DNA of 64,000 nucleotides, taken from positions 71,212,496-71,276,495 of the forward strand of contig CM051457.1 of assembly GCA_028274465.1 (NCBI GenBank), given 5' to 3'. The stretch comes from Plantago ovata (taxonomy: Eukaryota > Streptophyta > Magnoliopsida > Lamiales > Plantaginaceae). Both the position numbers and the translations under genes were made by a program. This document shows, piece by piece, positions 20,176 to 31,130 of the stretch; the first letter of the stretch is position 1, and every line of letters starts with the position of its first letter. The notes under the pieces were generated by a model that did no database searches, was not told the origin of the DNA, and worked only from the letters and a program-made list of their open reading frames with translations.

Positions 20176-20357
20176 GTCCTTTGGACTTACAGGACTTTAT
20201 CATCACATTTGTTGCCCCATATCCTTGGTGGACCCGTCGATGTCAGCTCTGAATAAGCAGTTGACCGAAGACACGATTCAGGATTATGGCTACATATAAA
20301 TGGGGATGATAAGTGATTCTGTGAAGGATTCATTCCTCATGTGTAGCACAGGAGAGC
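20176..20357 (+). repeat. Angela 3' LTR, second part
   Basis: Direct-orientation LTR resumes with TTTGGACTTACAGGAC (equivalent to about 12058 onward) and runs to the Tekay A insertion. Its last five bases AGAGC (20353-20357) are the target duplication. Confidence 0.9.
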
Positions 20358-22969
20358 TGTAACGGTATCAGTTTTGAAAACAAAATAATTTCTTGAAAAA
20401 GAAAATCTAAAATAACTTTAATTGCAACGGTCAGCAATTAATGCCAAAATAATCTTTGACGCGCACAGCGCTAACAGAAACAAGTAAATACCCAACGATA
20501 AACTTAGAATTCAAATGAAACAACGAGTGAAGACAGCAAAAAGTTCATCTTCTTATTTTGAAATAAAAGCCCAAGACACCCCAGACCCTTCTCTCAGTCG
20601 CTGGCATCCTATTCGCGGACATCCTCAGCAGCATCTGGAAGGAAGGAATTGTGAAAAGAAGAGAGTGTGAGATAAAGGATCTCAGTGAGGTTCTAAGTTA
20701 AAAACAGAAAGTAAACAATTTTGAAATCAAAATCCTTTTCAGAAAAACAAACAAAGAGAACAGATCACATAACAGAATAACAGAACAGATAAGTTGAAGA
20801 CCGTTGGTGCAGCCCGCCTTATTGCTCCTACTCCCAGAATGCCCTTATAACTCCCTCCAGAGGGTGCACAACTCCGGACAGAACAGAAACCCCCGTGTAC
20901 TTTGGGGAAACAGAACCTACGACCCTAATAGACCTCAGCGACTTCTGCCTCGGGCCTAAAAGGGATTAGACTAGGCAATAATCAAGCAAACCCGATAGTC
21001 CTCTACTACCCAAGCCTACCTAATTACGACCTAATCGATCGGTCACACAGAAACAGAACAGATACAGAACAACAGATACAGATAATCAAACACCGAGAGG
21101 TGTTCCTGCAGAAAAGTCAGTAGTCCATAACAGAATAGCAATAAACAGAGAAAGTAAATAGTCATACTTAGGACTTAAATACTTTTACGCGGAAGCATAC
21201 AGTAAAACAGTATATGTAGTAGTAGGTACAAGTTGTCACATATCCTTCCAGTTTTTCGCAAATAAATAGGTTTAGGGGTGAACACTCACCTTAACTTGCG
21301 AGCAAAAGATCTCCAACGAGTAATGAGCTTACGGGTTATCGAACAACGGAGAACCTAAAAGGAAAGTACTAATTACACTTTAGAAGTCGAACGGACGGAA
21401 GGAAAAAGGTTGAAAAAGAAGTGGTATAGACGGGGTTCGAACTCGGGACCTCTAAGTTAGTCAAGCAAGAACCTTACCAACTAGGCTAGCAAGTCAAGTC
21501 ATTATTAAATTACAAAAACAGAAACTAAGTTGAAACATTTTCAGAAACTCTTTCGGTTTTCAAACTCTGGAAATTACCATAATACCCTTAGGGGTAAATT
21601 GCAAAAAGATCATTTTCAAAATCAGAAAGTACAAACAAAACTAGAAGTTTCCAAACATACATATCAGTCCTCACAGAATAAAATTGTTTACGAAAAAGTT
21701 TTCTGTCAGTCAACTACGGTCAAAGTCAAATTGCAAAAAGGTCCCTTAGGTTTTCAAATTCCCAAAACAGTCCACAAGGTTCAAATCAATAACATTAAAG
21801 TCCAATTCAGTCCTTTTCAAAGTCAACAACAAACTACGGTCAACATACGAGGTCAAATCAACACAAGTCCAACAATCAGTAACAACAATCTAACAAATCC
21901 TAAGTCCCGGTTCTCAGTTCGAAACAAATAACAACATGGCCAGATTGAACAAGGGTAAAATGGTCCAGGGGCAAAAAGTCCAAAACAGAATACGAGTTTC
22001 GAATCGAAAGAAACAGTAAAGAAATCGAGGTTACCTTCGAACGGGGATAGAGGGTTGAAACAATCTGCAATTCGAATCAATACCAAAAAGAAAAGAAATC
22101 AAAACGAGATTCAACCGAAACGCAATCGAGATTGAAATCCAAACCGGTCAAGGAAGGAATGGCTTACCGACTCGGATCGGAACAGAAAGAACCGGCAAGA
22201 TCGAATCGGTGGCGTCGAGCGAACCGGCACGGAGCGGCGAACGGATCGATCGATCGATCGGGTTCGAACGGACAGAACGGAACCGACGGCGCGATGAACA
22301 AAGCGGCCAGCGCGCGTGCGGTCAGCTTAACGGGACTGGCGGATCGTTACGGACGACGGACAGGCGACACGGGTCGGATCGACAGCGCGAATCGCTGCGA
22401 ACGATCGAGACAGATGAACGGCGGCGGCAACAATGGCGGACCGAACAGATCGATCGATCTGGATAACACGGTCACGACGCGGCTGCGGAACGGAACAGAC
22501 GGATCGATCGATCCGAACGGCAAGTTACTACGCGGCGGCGGCGCGGCGACTGAGCGGACGGAGTCAGTCGGACGGGACGGACGGAGTCAGGCGAACGGCG
22601 GAGCACGAGCGGAACAGCAGTAACACTCTCTCTTTCTCTCTCTTCTCTCTTTTTTCTCTTTCTTTTCTTTTCTTTCTCTTATGCGTTTTGACGGCAAGCA
22701 AGAAGTTGAGGAGGGAGTAAACTGATTAGGGTTAGGGTTTAGTTACTGATGGGTCGGTCAATGGGCTTTGACTGGGCTAAAGAATGGGCCAAAGAGGTCA
22801 GAAAGTCCAGACTTCCAGCTCGATCAAAACGTAACGAAACGAAAAGTTTACGCGAAATTAATTAAATAATTATCGAATAAATAATTTACTCTGATAATTA
22901 ATTAACTAAATTAAATAATAAAATAATAAAATAATAAATAAATAATTAAAAAAAAGTCGGGGTGTTACA
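20358..22969 (-). repeat. Tekay A 3' LTR
   Basis: This 2612-base LTR runs, on the minus strand, from TGTAACACCCCG at 22969 to the terminus at 20358. It contains a telo-box-like CTAAACCCTAACCC (about 22724-22738), a pyrimidine/purine tract at 22622-22680, a CpG-rich block with GATC runs (22200-22600) and the tRNA-like unit at 21410-21495. The long open frames over the CpG block are compositional artefacts. No gene. Confidence 0.92.
21410..21495 (-). promoter_or_regulatory. tRNA-like Pol III unit in Tekay A 3' LTR
   Basis: On the minus strand TAGCCTAGTTGG, a D-arm, GTTCGAACCCC and then TTTTT are all kept. The order and spacing equal those at 4400-4478. Confidence 0.65.
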
Positions 22970-25074
22970 CTCTTCCCCCCTTGAAAGAATTTGGTCCCCA
23001 AATTCGCACCTGAAAAGTTGAAGAGCTCGGGGTACTGCCGGCGCATGTCATCCTCGCTTTCCCAGGTTGCCTCCTCATACTGATGGTTTCTCCACAGAAC
23101 CTTTACTTGCTTGATTTGCCTATTACGGAGCTGTTGTACCTTTTGGTCTAGAATACGAACCGGTTGCTCCACATAAGACAAATATTCCTCAATAGTCACT
23201 TCCTCGGGTTGAATCACGTGCGACGGGTCAGGGTAGTACTTCTTCAGTTGATATACATGGAAGACATTGTGAATTCCAGTAATAGTAGTGGGCAGTTGCA
23301 ACCGATAAGCCACAACGCCAACTCTTTCAATGATCTCATATGGTCCTACATACCGAGGGTTCAGTTTAGCTCTACGACCCATACAAACAATTCCCTTTCT
23401 CGGAGATAGCTTGAGAAAGACAAAATCACCAACTTCAAACTCCAAATCTCGCCTACGATTATCGGCGTAACTCTTTTGTCGACTTTGAGCAGTTCTCAAT
23501 CGGTCTCGGATAAGCCTAACCTTTTCCAAGGTTTCTTGTATCATCTCATTGAGAGTCCTCTCTCCAGCTACTGGTGTAGAAATTCGGTCCTCCAAATCCC
23601 AATACAGCGGTGATCTACACTTCCGACCATACAGTGCCTCAAACGGTGCCATACCAATCGATGCTTGATAACTATTATTATAAGCATACTCAACCAATGG
23701 CAAATGTTGTGCCCAACTTCCTTGGTGATCCAGAACACACAATCTCAGAAGATTTTCTAGAGTTTGAATGGTCCTTTCGGATTGACCATCCGTCTGCGGA
23801 TGTGCTGCGGTACTAAAATTCAACTTAGTACCCAAGCCTTCGTGTACTTGCTTCCAAAATCTTGAGACAAATTTCGGATCTCTATCAGATACAATACTCA
23901 CCGGAGTGCCATGAAGCCTAATTATCTCATCGCGATAAACCTCGGCTAACTTCTCAGACGTGTAGGTGGTTTTTACAGGCAGAAAGTGTGCCAATTTTGT
24001 CAACCTATCGACAATAACCCAAACACTATCAAAACCACCCCTAGCTACCGGTAGACCAGTCACAAAATCCATAGTGATCATCTCCCATTTCCACTGTGGA
24101 ATCTCGAGTGGTTGTAGTAAACCTCCCGGTTTCTGGTGCTCAGCCTTCACTTGCTGGCAGACCAAGCAACTTTGCAAAAATTGTGCGATATCTCGCTTCA
24201 TATGGGTCCACCAGTAAACTTTCTTCAAATCTTCATACATCTTGTTTCCTCCGGGATGCATCGAATACTTAGACTTATGAGCTTCATCCAAGATTAGACG
24301 TCTAAGCTCTTCATCAGAAGGCAAACACAATCTACCTTGAAACCTTAAGGCTCCATTCTCATCAATAGAGAATTTCGGATTGCGAGGTTCGGTGATATGT
24401 GCTTTGATATCTTGAAGCTCTTCATCATGCTCTTGAGCCTCAAGAATTTTACCTGCCAGTTCATACCTCAAAGTGACATTGGCGAACATACAAGACAATT
24501 TGGATACTTCAAGATTTGACACGTGTACCCCACGACTTAAGGCATCAGCGACCACATTGGCCTTACCAGGGTGATATCGAATGTTACAAGTGTAATCGCC
24601 CAGAAATTCCATCCATCGTCGTTGTCTCATGTTCAACTCCTTTTGTGTGAACACATACTTCAAGCTCTTATGATCAGTGAGAATGGTGAACTCCGGACCA
24701 TAAAGGTAGTGTCTCCACTTTTCCAAAGCAAAGACTATAGCTGCTAGCTCAAGATCATGGGTTGGGTAATTCTTTTCATAAGGCTTCAACTTCCTCGAAG
24801 CATACGCGATTACCTTTTCCCGTTGCATCAGTACACAACCCAAACCTTCCTTTGAAGCATCAGTGTAGACCACAAAGTCATTGGTCCCCTCGGGAAGAGC
24901 TAGTATAGGGGCAGTGGTCAGTCTCTTCTTCAGCTCTTCGAAGCTTTCCTCACACTTGTCACTCCATACGAACTTAGGATTTTTCCCTGTTAAAGAGGAC
25001 AAGGGTCCAGCTATCTTCGAATAATCCTTCACAAAACGGCGATAGTAACCAGCCAAACCGAGAAAACTCCTCAC
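22906..25074 (-). CDS. Tekay A pol second part: RNase H, integrase, chromodomain
   Basis: This 722-aa frame follows the RT after a single TAG. It opens with [20 protein letters not shown] (connection), then RNase H with [34 protein letters not shown] and LTDHKSLKY. The integrase zinc domain has [17 protein letters not shown] and CLVCQQVK. The core carries [24 protein letters not shown] and [13 protein letters not shown], so D, D and E are all present. A chromodomain-like tail ([36 protein letters not shown]) lies at about residues 620-680. The frame then reads through the purine tract and 21 codons into the LTR. It would integrate cDNA, with the chromodomain guiding site choice. The domains look intact, but the upstream TAG prevents normal expression. 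Confidence 0.9.
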   Translation of the reverse strand: MRSFLGLAGYYRRFVKDYSKIAGPLSSLTGKNPKFVWSDKCEESFEELKKRLTTAPILALPEGTNDFVVYTDASKEGLGCVLMQREKVIAYASRKLKPYEKNYPTHDLELAAIVFALEKWRHYLYGPEFTILTDHKSLKYVFTQKELNMRQRRWMEFLGDYTCNIRYHPGKANVVADALSRGVHVSNLEVSKLSCMFANVTLRYELAGKILEAQEHDEELQDIKAHITEPRNPKFSIDENGALRFQGRLCLPSDEELRRLILDEAHKSKYSMHPGGNKMYEDLKKVYWWTHMKRDIAQFLQSCLVCQQVKAEHQKPGGLLQPLEIPQWKWEMITMDFVTGLPVARGGFDSVWVIVDRLTKLAHFLPVKTTYTSEKLAEVYRDEIIRLHGTPVSIVSDRDPKFVSRFWKQVHEGLGTKLNFSTAAHPQTDGQSERTIQTLENLLRLCVLDHQGSWAQHLPLVEYAYNNSYQASIGMAPFEALYGRKCRSPLYWDLEDRISTPVAGERTLNEMIQETLEKVRLIRDRLRTAQSRQKSYADNRRRDLEFEVGDFVFLKLSPRKGIVCMGRRAKLNPRYVGPYEIIERVGVVAYRLQLPTTITGIHNVFHVYQLKKYYPDPSHVIQPEEVTIEEYLSYVEQPVRILDQKVQQLRNRQIKQVKVLWRNHQYEEATWESEDDMRRQYPELFNFSGANLGTKFFQGGKSVTPRLFFNYLFIILLFYYLI
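22970..22985 (-). other. Polypurine tract of Tekay A
   Basis: The minus strand has CAAGGGGGGAAGAG directly before TGTAACACCCCG. It overlaps the end of pol. Confidence 0.88.
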
Positions 25075-25098
25075 CTCAGTGACAGATTCTGGTCTCTT

Positions 25099-27534
25099 CT
25101 AATTAACTATCGACTCAATCTTCGATGGGTCGACCTCCAAACCTTCTCCAGAGATAATGTGCCCTAGAAAGGCTACTTTATCTAGCCAAAATTCACACTT
25201 GCTGAATTTGGCATACAACTTGTTGTTCTGAAGAGTTTCCAAGACAATTCGAAGATGTTTCTCATGATCCTCTTCGGATTTCGAGTAAACGAGAATGTCA
25301 TCGATGAAAACAACAACAAACTGATCCAAATACGGCTGAAAAACCCGATGCATCAAATCCATGAACACAGCTGGGGCATTCGTAAGGCCAAACGGCATCA
25401 CCACAAACTCATAATGACCATACCTCGAGTTCAGAGCAGTCTTAGGTATGTCTTCTTCTCTTACCCTAACTTGATAATAGCCTTGTCGCAGATCAAGCTT
25501 CGAGTAAACCCTCGAACCTTCCAACTGATCAAAGAGTTCCTCAATACTGGGTAGGGGGTACTTGTTCTTGACAGTGACTTGGTTCAGGCCTCGATAGTTG
25601 ATGCACATCCTCATACTACCATCCTTTTTATTTACGAACAGAACCGGTGATCCCCAAGGCGAAGAACTATGTCTGACAAAACCGTTATCCACCAGATCTT
25701 GCAGTTGAGTCTTAAGCTCCTTAAGCTCAGCAGGTGCCATCCTATAAGGTGACTTCGAAATGGGTTCAGTGTCAGGTACCAGATCAATACTAAACTCCAC
25801 TTCTCGTTCAGGGGGTACGGAATCCAGCTTCTCAGGGAAAACACCCTTGAACTCCTTAACCACCCTAACTTCCTCGATATTTGGCTGATCTTTGGGTTTA
25901 TTGATCAGATACGCCAAGAAGCAGGTAGCACCCTTCACGTACAACCTTCTAGCTTCCATAGCAGACAGCAGAAACTTCTCATCCTTTCTCTTATCTCCTT
26001 TCCACACGACTTTCTCCTCTCCAGGTTTCCCCAGGGATATAGCCTTGGTTCGACAATCCAGTTGTGCATAGTGCTCGAACATCCAATCCATACCCAGAAT
26101 AACATCGTAGGTTGATAGAGGTAGAAATATAAGGTCAGCAGGGAAAGTTCTTCCTAGGATGGAAATCTCGCATCGCTCGACGAACTTCTTAGTGATTAAA
26201 CTAGCTCCTAAAGGCGTACATACTTCTAAAGCGTGGGGTAATACTTTGTATGGTAAAATGAGTGACTCAGCAAATACTTCAGCAATAAATGAATGCGTAG
26301 CACCAGGATCAAATAAAGCTTTAGAAGAAGTTTGAGCGATCAGTAGCGTACCTTCAACCACATTCGCGGTGTCAGGAACTTCATGACCACCAATGCTGTA
26401 AACTCGGGGCTTTGCCATAGTACCCTTTCCATCATCTCTCGGAGCATAGCCTCCTGGTCTTCCTCCTTTGACAATGGCATGACGGTTCGGACAGTGGCTG
26501 ATCTTGTGATCCTTGCTCCCACAAGCCAAACATAAGCCTTGTCTTTTCCAGTAGTTGTGCTCATCGTGGTTGACTTCGCCACAGTAGTTGCAGTTCTTCC
26601 TTGCCTGGGATGACTGCCCAGACCCTCCAATGGTGTTGCGAGAACGGTTGTCATGCTGAGTACGGGAATACTTCGCCGGTGGTGCTTGATATCCAGATTG
26701 GCATCCACCTCGACTCTCCCTCTTGTATCCAGATTGGCTTCCTCCTCCATGGATCCCAGAAGAACTAGAGTAGTTCCTCTTGCTAGAGTATGGCTTATCA
26801 GCCATCTTGATCTCCTTGAGACCACTTTCTACCTCGGAGGCGAGTTCGACAGCCTTGAGATAGGTAGGCATATTGGTCCCAAACAAACTGTACCGGATCT
26901 CAGAGTTCAAACCCTTCATAAAGTGACGAACCTTCTCTCGTTCGTCGTCCTGGAAATGCGGCACGTACTTCAATAGTCGGGTAAATTCCGAGTCATAATC
27001 GGCAACATCCATGTTCCCTTGCACCAAAGCTTGAAATTCATCTCTCCGGTTCTCGCGAACCAGGCGAGGCACGTACTTGTCCATGAAATCCTTGGTGAAG
27101 TTCTCCCGGGTACGAGGAACTCCCTCTTGCCTCCATCTTGCATTCATGGTTCTCCACCAGTTCCTGGCGGCTCCCACGAACTGGAAAGCAGCAAGATCGA
27201 TTTTCCTCTCGTCCGGATAATGCAGGATCGAGAATAAGTTCTCCATGCTTTCGATCCAGAGCTCAGCCTTACGGGCATCAGGTGTTCCCTCGAACCTTTC
27301 AGGATGGAAACGAGTGAATCGTTCCGCAGCTTGATCAATGGTCTGGATCGGTGGTGGTGGCGGAGGAGCTGGCTGAACAGGTGGTGCTCCAGCGCGGCGA
27401 ATGGTTTCGCTGAAATTTCCCAAAGCAGCGATGATACGGTCCACTTGGTCTCCATTTTCAGCATGCTGATCATCCCCACTTCCATTGCTGCTGGCACCAC
27501 GAGTGTTTCTGTGACTCATTCTAGCAAAGGGCAT
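25099..27534 (-). pseudogene. Tekay A gag-protease-RT, ends at a TAG in place of Trp
   Basis: The 811-aa frame starts [10 protein letters not shown]; a second Met at residue 6 is also possible. Gag occupies about residues 1-300 ([29 protein letters not shown]). Two zinc knuckles follow: [14 protein letters not shown], with the last Cys lost to Tyr, and [14 protein letters not shown], intact. The protease has [14 protein letters not shown] near residue 408, where related proteases have DSG. RT (about 570-805) has [38 protein letters not shown] and FIDDILVYS, all intact. The frame stops at TAG after KIESIVN; the continuation KRPESVTE shows a Trp codon turned into a stop. One base change separates the two halves of pol. 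Confidence 0.9.
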
Positions 27535-27881
27535 TACTTAGCAGTTGATTTAACAACCTTGAATCTCTAACTTAGAAAAGAACGGAAAAACAAAGAACTA
27601 AGGCCAAAGCTTAATCTTCTACAACGGGTATAAACTGAGCAGTGAAGAAGAAAACATGCCTTGAACTTTAAAACAAAATGCAAAACAAGAAATTAACGAA
27701 GTCTCAAAATAGCCAAGCATGCAATTAAACAAAGGAAAACCGTCTCTACTCGTCTTAGCGAGAAAACAGAAAACCACAGAGTCATGTAAACGGAAAAGCA
27801 TAAACAGTCTCAGTCGGCTGAACTAAAAAAAACTCGCTTGGCAAAAAGGAAGTTCGGTACGAGCTCGGAAAGGCATCTATC
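27535..27881 (-). other. Tekay A spacer between extra ORF and gag
   Basis: This is about 350 bases of A-rich DNA without a coding pattern or recognisable motif. Confidence 0.5.
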
Positions 27882-28297
27882 CTAATAGGCATCCTCGATA
27901 TCATCTTCGGAACGTCGTTCGAGCACGTGAGCATCTCCTCCTTCTTCCTCAGAGGGGTCCTCCTCGGGTTCTTCTTCGGGTTCTCCTTCACTCTCCACTC
28001 TACGTGATGGTCCGCAACCCTCGGGGAACGTCCTCCGAGCCTTCCTCCTGCGAATCCTGATGCCTATGTTGGACGCGGTTAACGAAACAAAGCCAGAGTG
28101 CTCCTTTGCGACGCGTAAAGCCGTCTTAAGGAATCCGATTTCCACATCCTTCGTTGCTACTTCGTCTCGAAGCTTAAAGTTTTCCAGCGAGTAGTGATCT
28201 CATTCACGAACGACCTTGTCCATCACGAATCCAGGGTAAACGCCAACAACAGGGACAGAGGTATACGGGTTAAACTCTCCTTCGACTAGGCGGTAAC
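27882..28297 (-). pseudogene. Extra small ORF upstream of gag in Tekay A (main part)
   Basis: If element B and one GTAAC copy are ignored, an ATG at 35259 opens a frame that continues at 28297 and ends at 27882, 146 codons in all. One in-frame TGA lies at 28202-28200. The first third has no motif I know. A heptad-like stretch follows (LENFKLRDEVATKDVEIGFL), then a basic patch RIRRRKARR that could act as nuclear signal or bind nucleic acid, and a strongly acidic end (EPEEEPEEDPSEEEGG). It lies between the primer site and gag. I do not recognise the protein. Coiled coil plus basic patch plus acid tail suggests a nucleic-acid or chromatin contact, but that is inference. Element B lacks an equivalent. 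Confidence 0.5.
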
Positions 28298-30847
28298 TGT
28301 AACGGTACCGGTTTTGAAAACAAAATAATTTCTTAAAAAAGAAAATCCAAAAATAACTTTAATAGCAACGGACGACAATTAATGCCAAAATAATCTTTGA
28401 CGCGCACAGCGCTAACAGAACAAATAAATATCCAAGGATAAACTTAGAATTCAAATGAAACAACGAATGAAGACAGTAAAAGTTCATCTTCTTATGGGAA
28501 ATAAAAACCCAAAACACCCCAGACCCTTCTCTCAGTCGCTGGCATCCTACTCGCGAACATCCTCAGCAGTATCTGGAAGGAAGCAATTTTGAAAACAAGA
28601 GAGTGTGAGATAAAGGATCTCAGTGAGGTTCTAAGTTGAAATCAAAATCCTTTTCAGAAAACGAACAAACAGAACAGATCACATATAACAGAATATCAGA
28701 ACAGATAGGTTGTAGACCGTTGGTGCAGCCCGCCTTATTGCTCCTACTCCCAAAATGCCCTTATAACTCCCTCCAGAGGGTGCACAACTCCGGACAGAAA
28801 CAGAAACACCCGTGTACTTTGGGGAAACAGATCCTACGACCCTAATAGACCTCAGCGACTTCTGCCTCGCGCCTAAAAGGGATTAGAATACGCAATAACC
28901 AAGCAAACCCGATAGTCCTCTACTACCCAAGTCTACCTAGTTACGACCTAATCGACCGGTCACACAGAAACAGAACAGAAACAGAACAAACAGATACAGA
29001 TAGTCAAACACCGGGAAGTGTTCCTGCAGAAAGGTCAGTCCAGAAGAGAGTAGCAATAAACAGTAAAGTAAATAGTCATACTTAGGACTTATATTTTTAC
29101 GCGGAAGCATACAGTAAAACAGTATATAGTAATAGGTACAAGTTGTCACATATCCTTCCAGTTTTTCGCAAATAATAGGTTTAGGGTGAACGCTCACCTT
29201 AACTTGTGAGCAAAAGATCCCAACGAGTGATGAGCTTACGGGTTAACGAACAACGGAGAACCTAACAAGAAAGTACTAAACACACTTTAGAAGTCGAACG
29301 GACGGAAGGAAAAAGGTTGAAAAAGAAATGGTAAAGACGGGGTTCGAACTCGGGACCTCTAAGTTAGTCAAGCAAGAACCTAACCAACTAGGCTAGCAAG
29401 TCAAGTAATTACTAACTTACAAAAACAGAAACTAAGTTTGAAACATTTTCAGAAATACTCTTTCGGTTTTCAGATTCTAGAAATTACCAAAATACCCTCA
29501 GTGGTAAATTGCAAAATAACCCTTTTTAAAAACAGACAGTACAAACAAACCAGAAGTTTTCCAAACATACTTAACAGTCCTCACAGAATAAAAAGGTTTA
29601 CGAGAAAAGCTTTCTGTCAGTCAACTACGGTCAAAGGTAAAATTGCAAAAAGGTCCTTTAGGTTTTTAGATTTCCCAAATCAGTCCACAAAGTTCAGAAC
29701 AGTAACAACAAGGTCCAAAATAGTTTCGAGGTCAACAGGAAACCAAAGTCAACAAACAGTAACAACAATCTAACAACCTAAGTCCCGGTTCTTAGTTCGA
29801 ATCAAAATAATACGGTCAGAATGAACAAGGGTAAATCGGTCCAGGGGTAAAATCGTCCGAAACAGAATACTAACTTCGAATCGAAAGAAACAACAAAGGA
29901 TTCGAGATTTACCTTAGAATCGAACAGAAAGGAATCAAGCTGCAAATCAAAACGAAAACAAAGAATTCAAAACGAGATTCAATCGAAACGCAATCGAGTT
30001 TGAATCTGAAACGAAAGGTCAGAACAAGCTTACCGATCGAATTCGGATTCGAACGGACAGAAGTTCGAATCAGCGACGAACCGACAGAACGAAACGGCGG
30101 TGCGGTTGCGGAACGAGGAACCGGAGCGGCGGCGCGCGTGAGACCGAGAGACCGCGAACGGATCGATCGAATTGATCAATCGACAAGCAGAGATCGGCGG
30201 ACAGAGCAGGCGGCGCGGCGACAAGGCGGACGCGGCGGGGAACGGAAGACAGACAGAAGCGAGCGGCGGGATGAATCGGCGCGGCGGAGCACGAGAACGG
30301 ACAACTGGAACGGAACAGAGACCGCGGCCGAGCTGATCGGGACAAAAATCGCGAACGGAGGCGACGGGCGAAACAAACGGCGGCAACACGCGAACGGAAC
30401 AGAATGCGCGGCGGCGGCGGCGCGGCGAGGACGGCAACGTACGGAGGTGATCGGAGAAGACGGACGGCGCAGCAACAGTACAGAACTCTCTCTCTCTCTT
30501 TTTCCTCTTTCTCTCTATCTTTTCTTTCTTTCTTTTCTTTCTTCTTTCTTCTCTCTTTTCTTGATTCACGACTGAAGAGAATGAGGGGGGCTGAAACCGA
30601 CTAGGGTTAGGGTTAGGTTAGTACTGAGCCGGTCAATGGGCCTTTGACTGGCTCAATAATGGGCCAAAAAGGGGTTTGAACGGCCAGGCTTCCAGATCGA
30701 TCCAAACGTATGAAACGAACTTACTTACGCGAAAATAATTAAATAATTATCAAATAAATAGTTTACTCTGATAATTAATTAACTAAAAATTAATAAAATA
30801 ATAAAATAATAATTAAATAAATAATTAAAAAAAAACGGGGTGTTACA
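28298..30847 (-). repeat. Tekay B 3' LTR
   Basis: The LTR is 2550 bases. It contains the tRNA-like unit (29320-29402) with A box, B box and T5 run intact, a CT-rich tract at 30483-30553 and a CpG-rich block with GATC runs (30050-30470). Frames over the CpG block on both strands are compositional. No gene. Confidence 0.92.
29320..29402 (-). promoter_or_regulatory. tRNA-like Pol III unit in Tekay B 3' LTR
   Basis: TAGCCTAGTTGG, the GCCT/AGGT D-arm, GTTCGAACCCC and a TTTTT run are all present on the minus strand. Confidence 0.65.
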
Positions 30848-31130
30848 TTCCACCACCCTTACAAGAAGTTTCGTCCTCGAAACTTAACTCGCGTAGAATT
30901 AACGAACGCGGAACGGGTAAACTAAAGTCTTCAAACTTCAAACGCCGGGTCAACGAAAACGTTCGCAAGCCAAAGGTTAAGAGAATTCGTAAATAACCTA
31001 AGGAAGTTAAAGCTTGCCTCTTCAACCAGATCGTCCAACTATTACTCCTCAACCAAAAAGTCGGTAATTAAGCTTCAAGTGAATCTATCCTAGCGAAAGA
31101 AGAACAGCACGGTAACGGAAAAGAAAAGAC
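30848..31130 (-). other. Tekay B 3' remnant of pol and polypurine tract
   Basis: The minus strand ends with a frame finishing LSFEDETSCKGGGM. The tail FEDE..KGGG is the usual end of chromovirus pol just before the purine tract. The Met codon plus the LTR start (ATG TAA) gives the stop. The remainder of these 283 bases is not recognisable as pol, so the deletion joint lies close to 31131. Confidence 0.6.

Noticed and set aside
22132-22720. Long open frames rich in Arg/Asp/Gly (also 30000-30604, 34358-34967, 37303-37879, 3391-3774)
   Set aside because: They lie at the same place in all Tekay LTRs, exist on both strands and in several phases, and come from CpG-rich DNA with GATC runs that has few stop codons. 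They are not genes.
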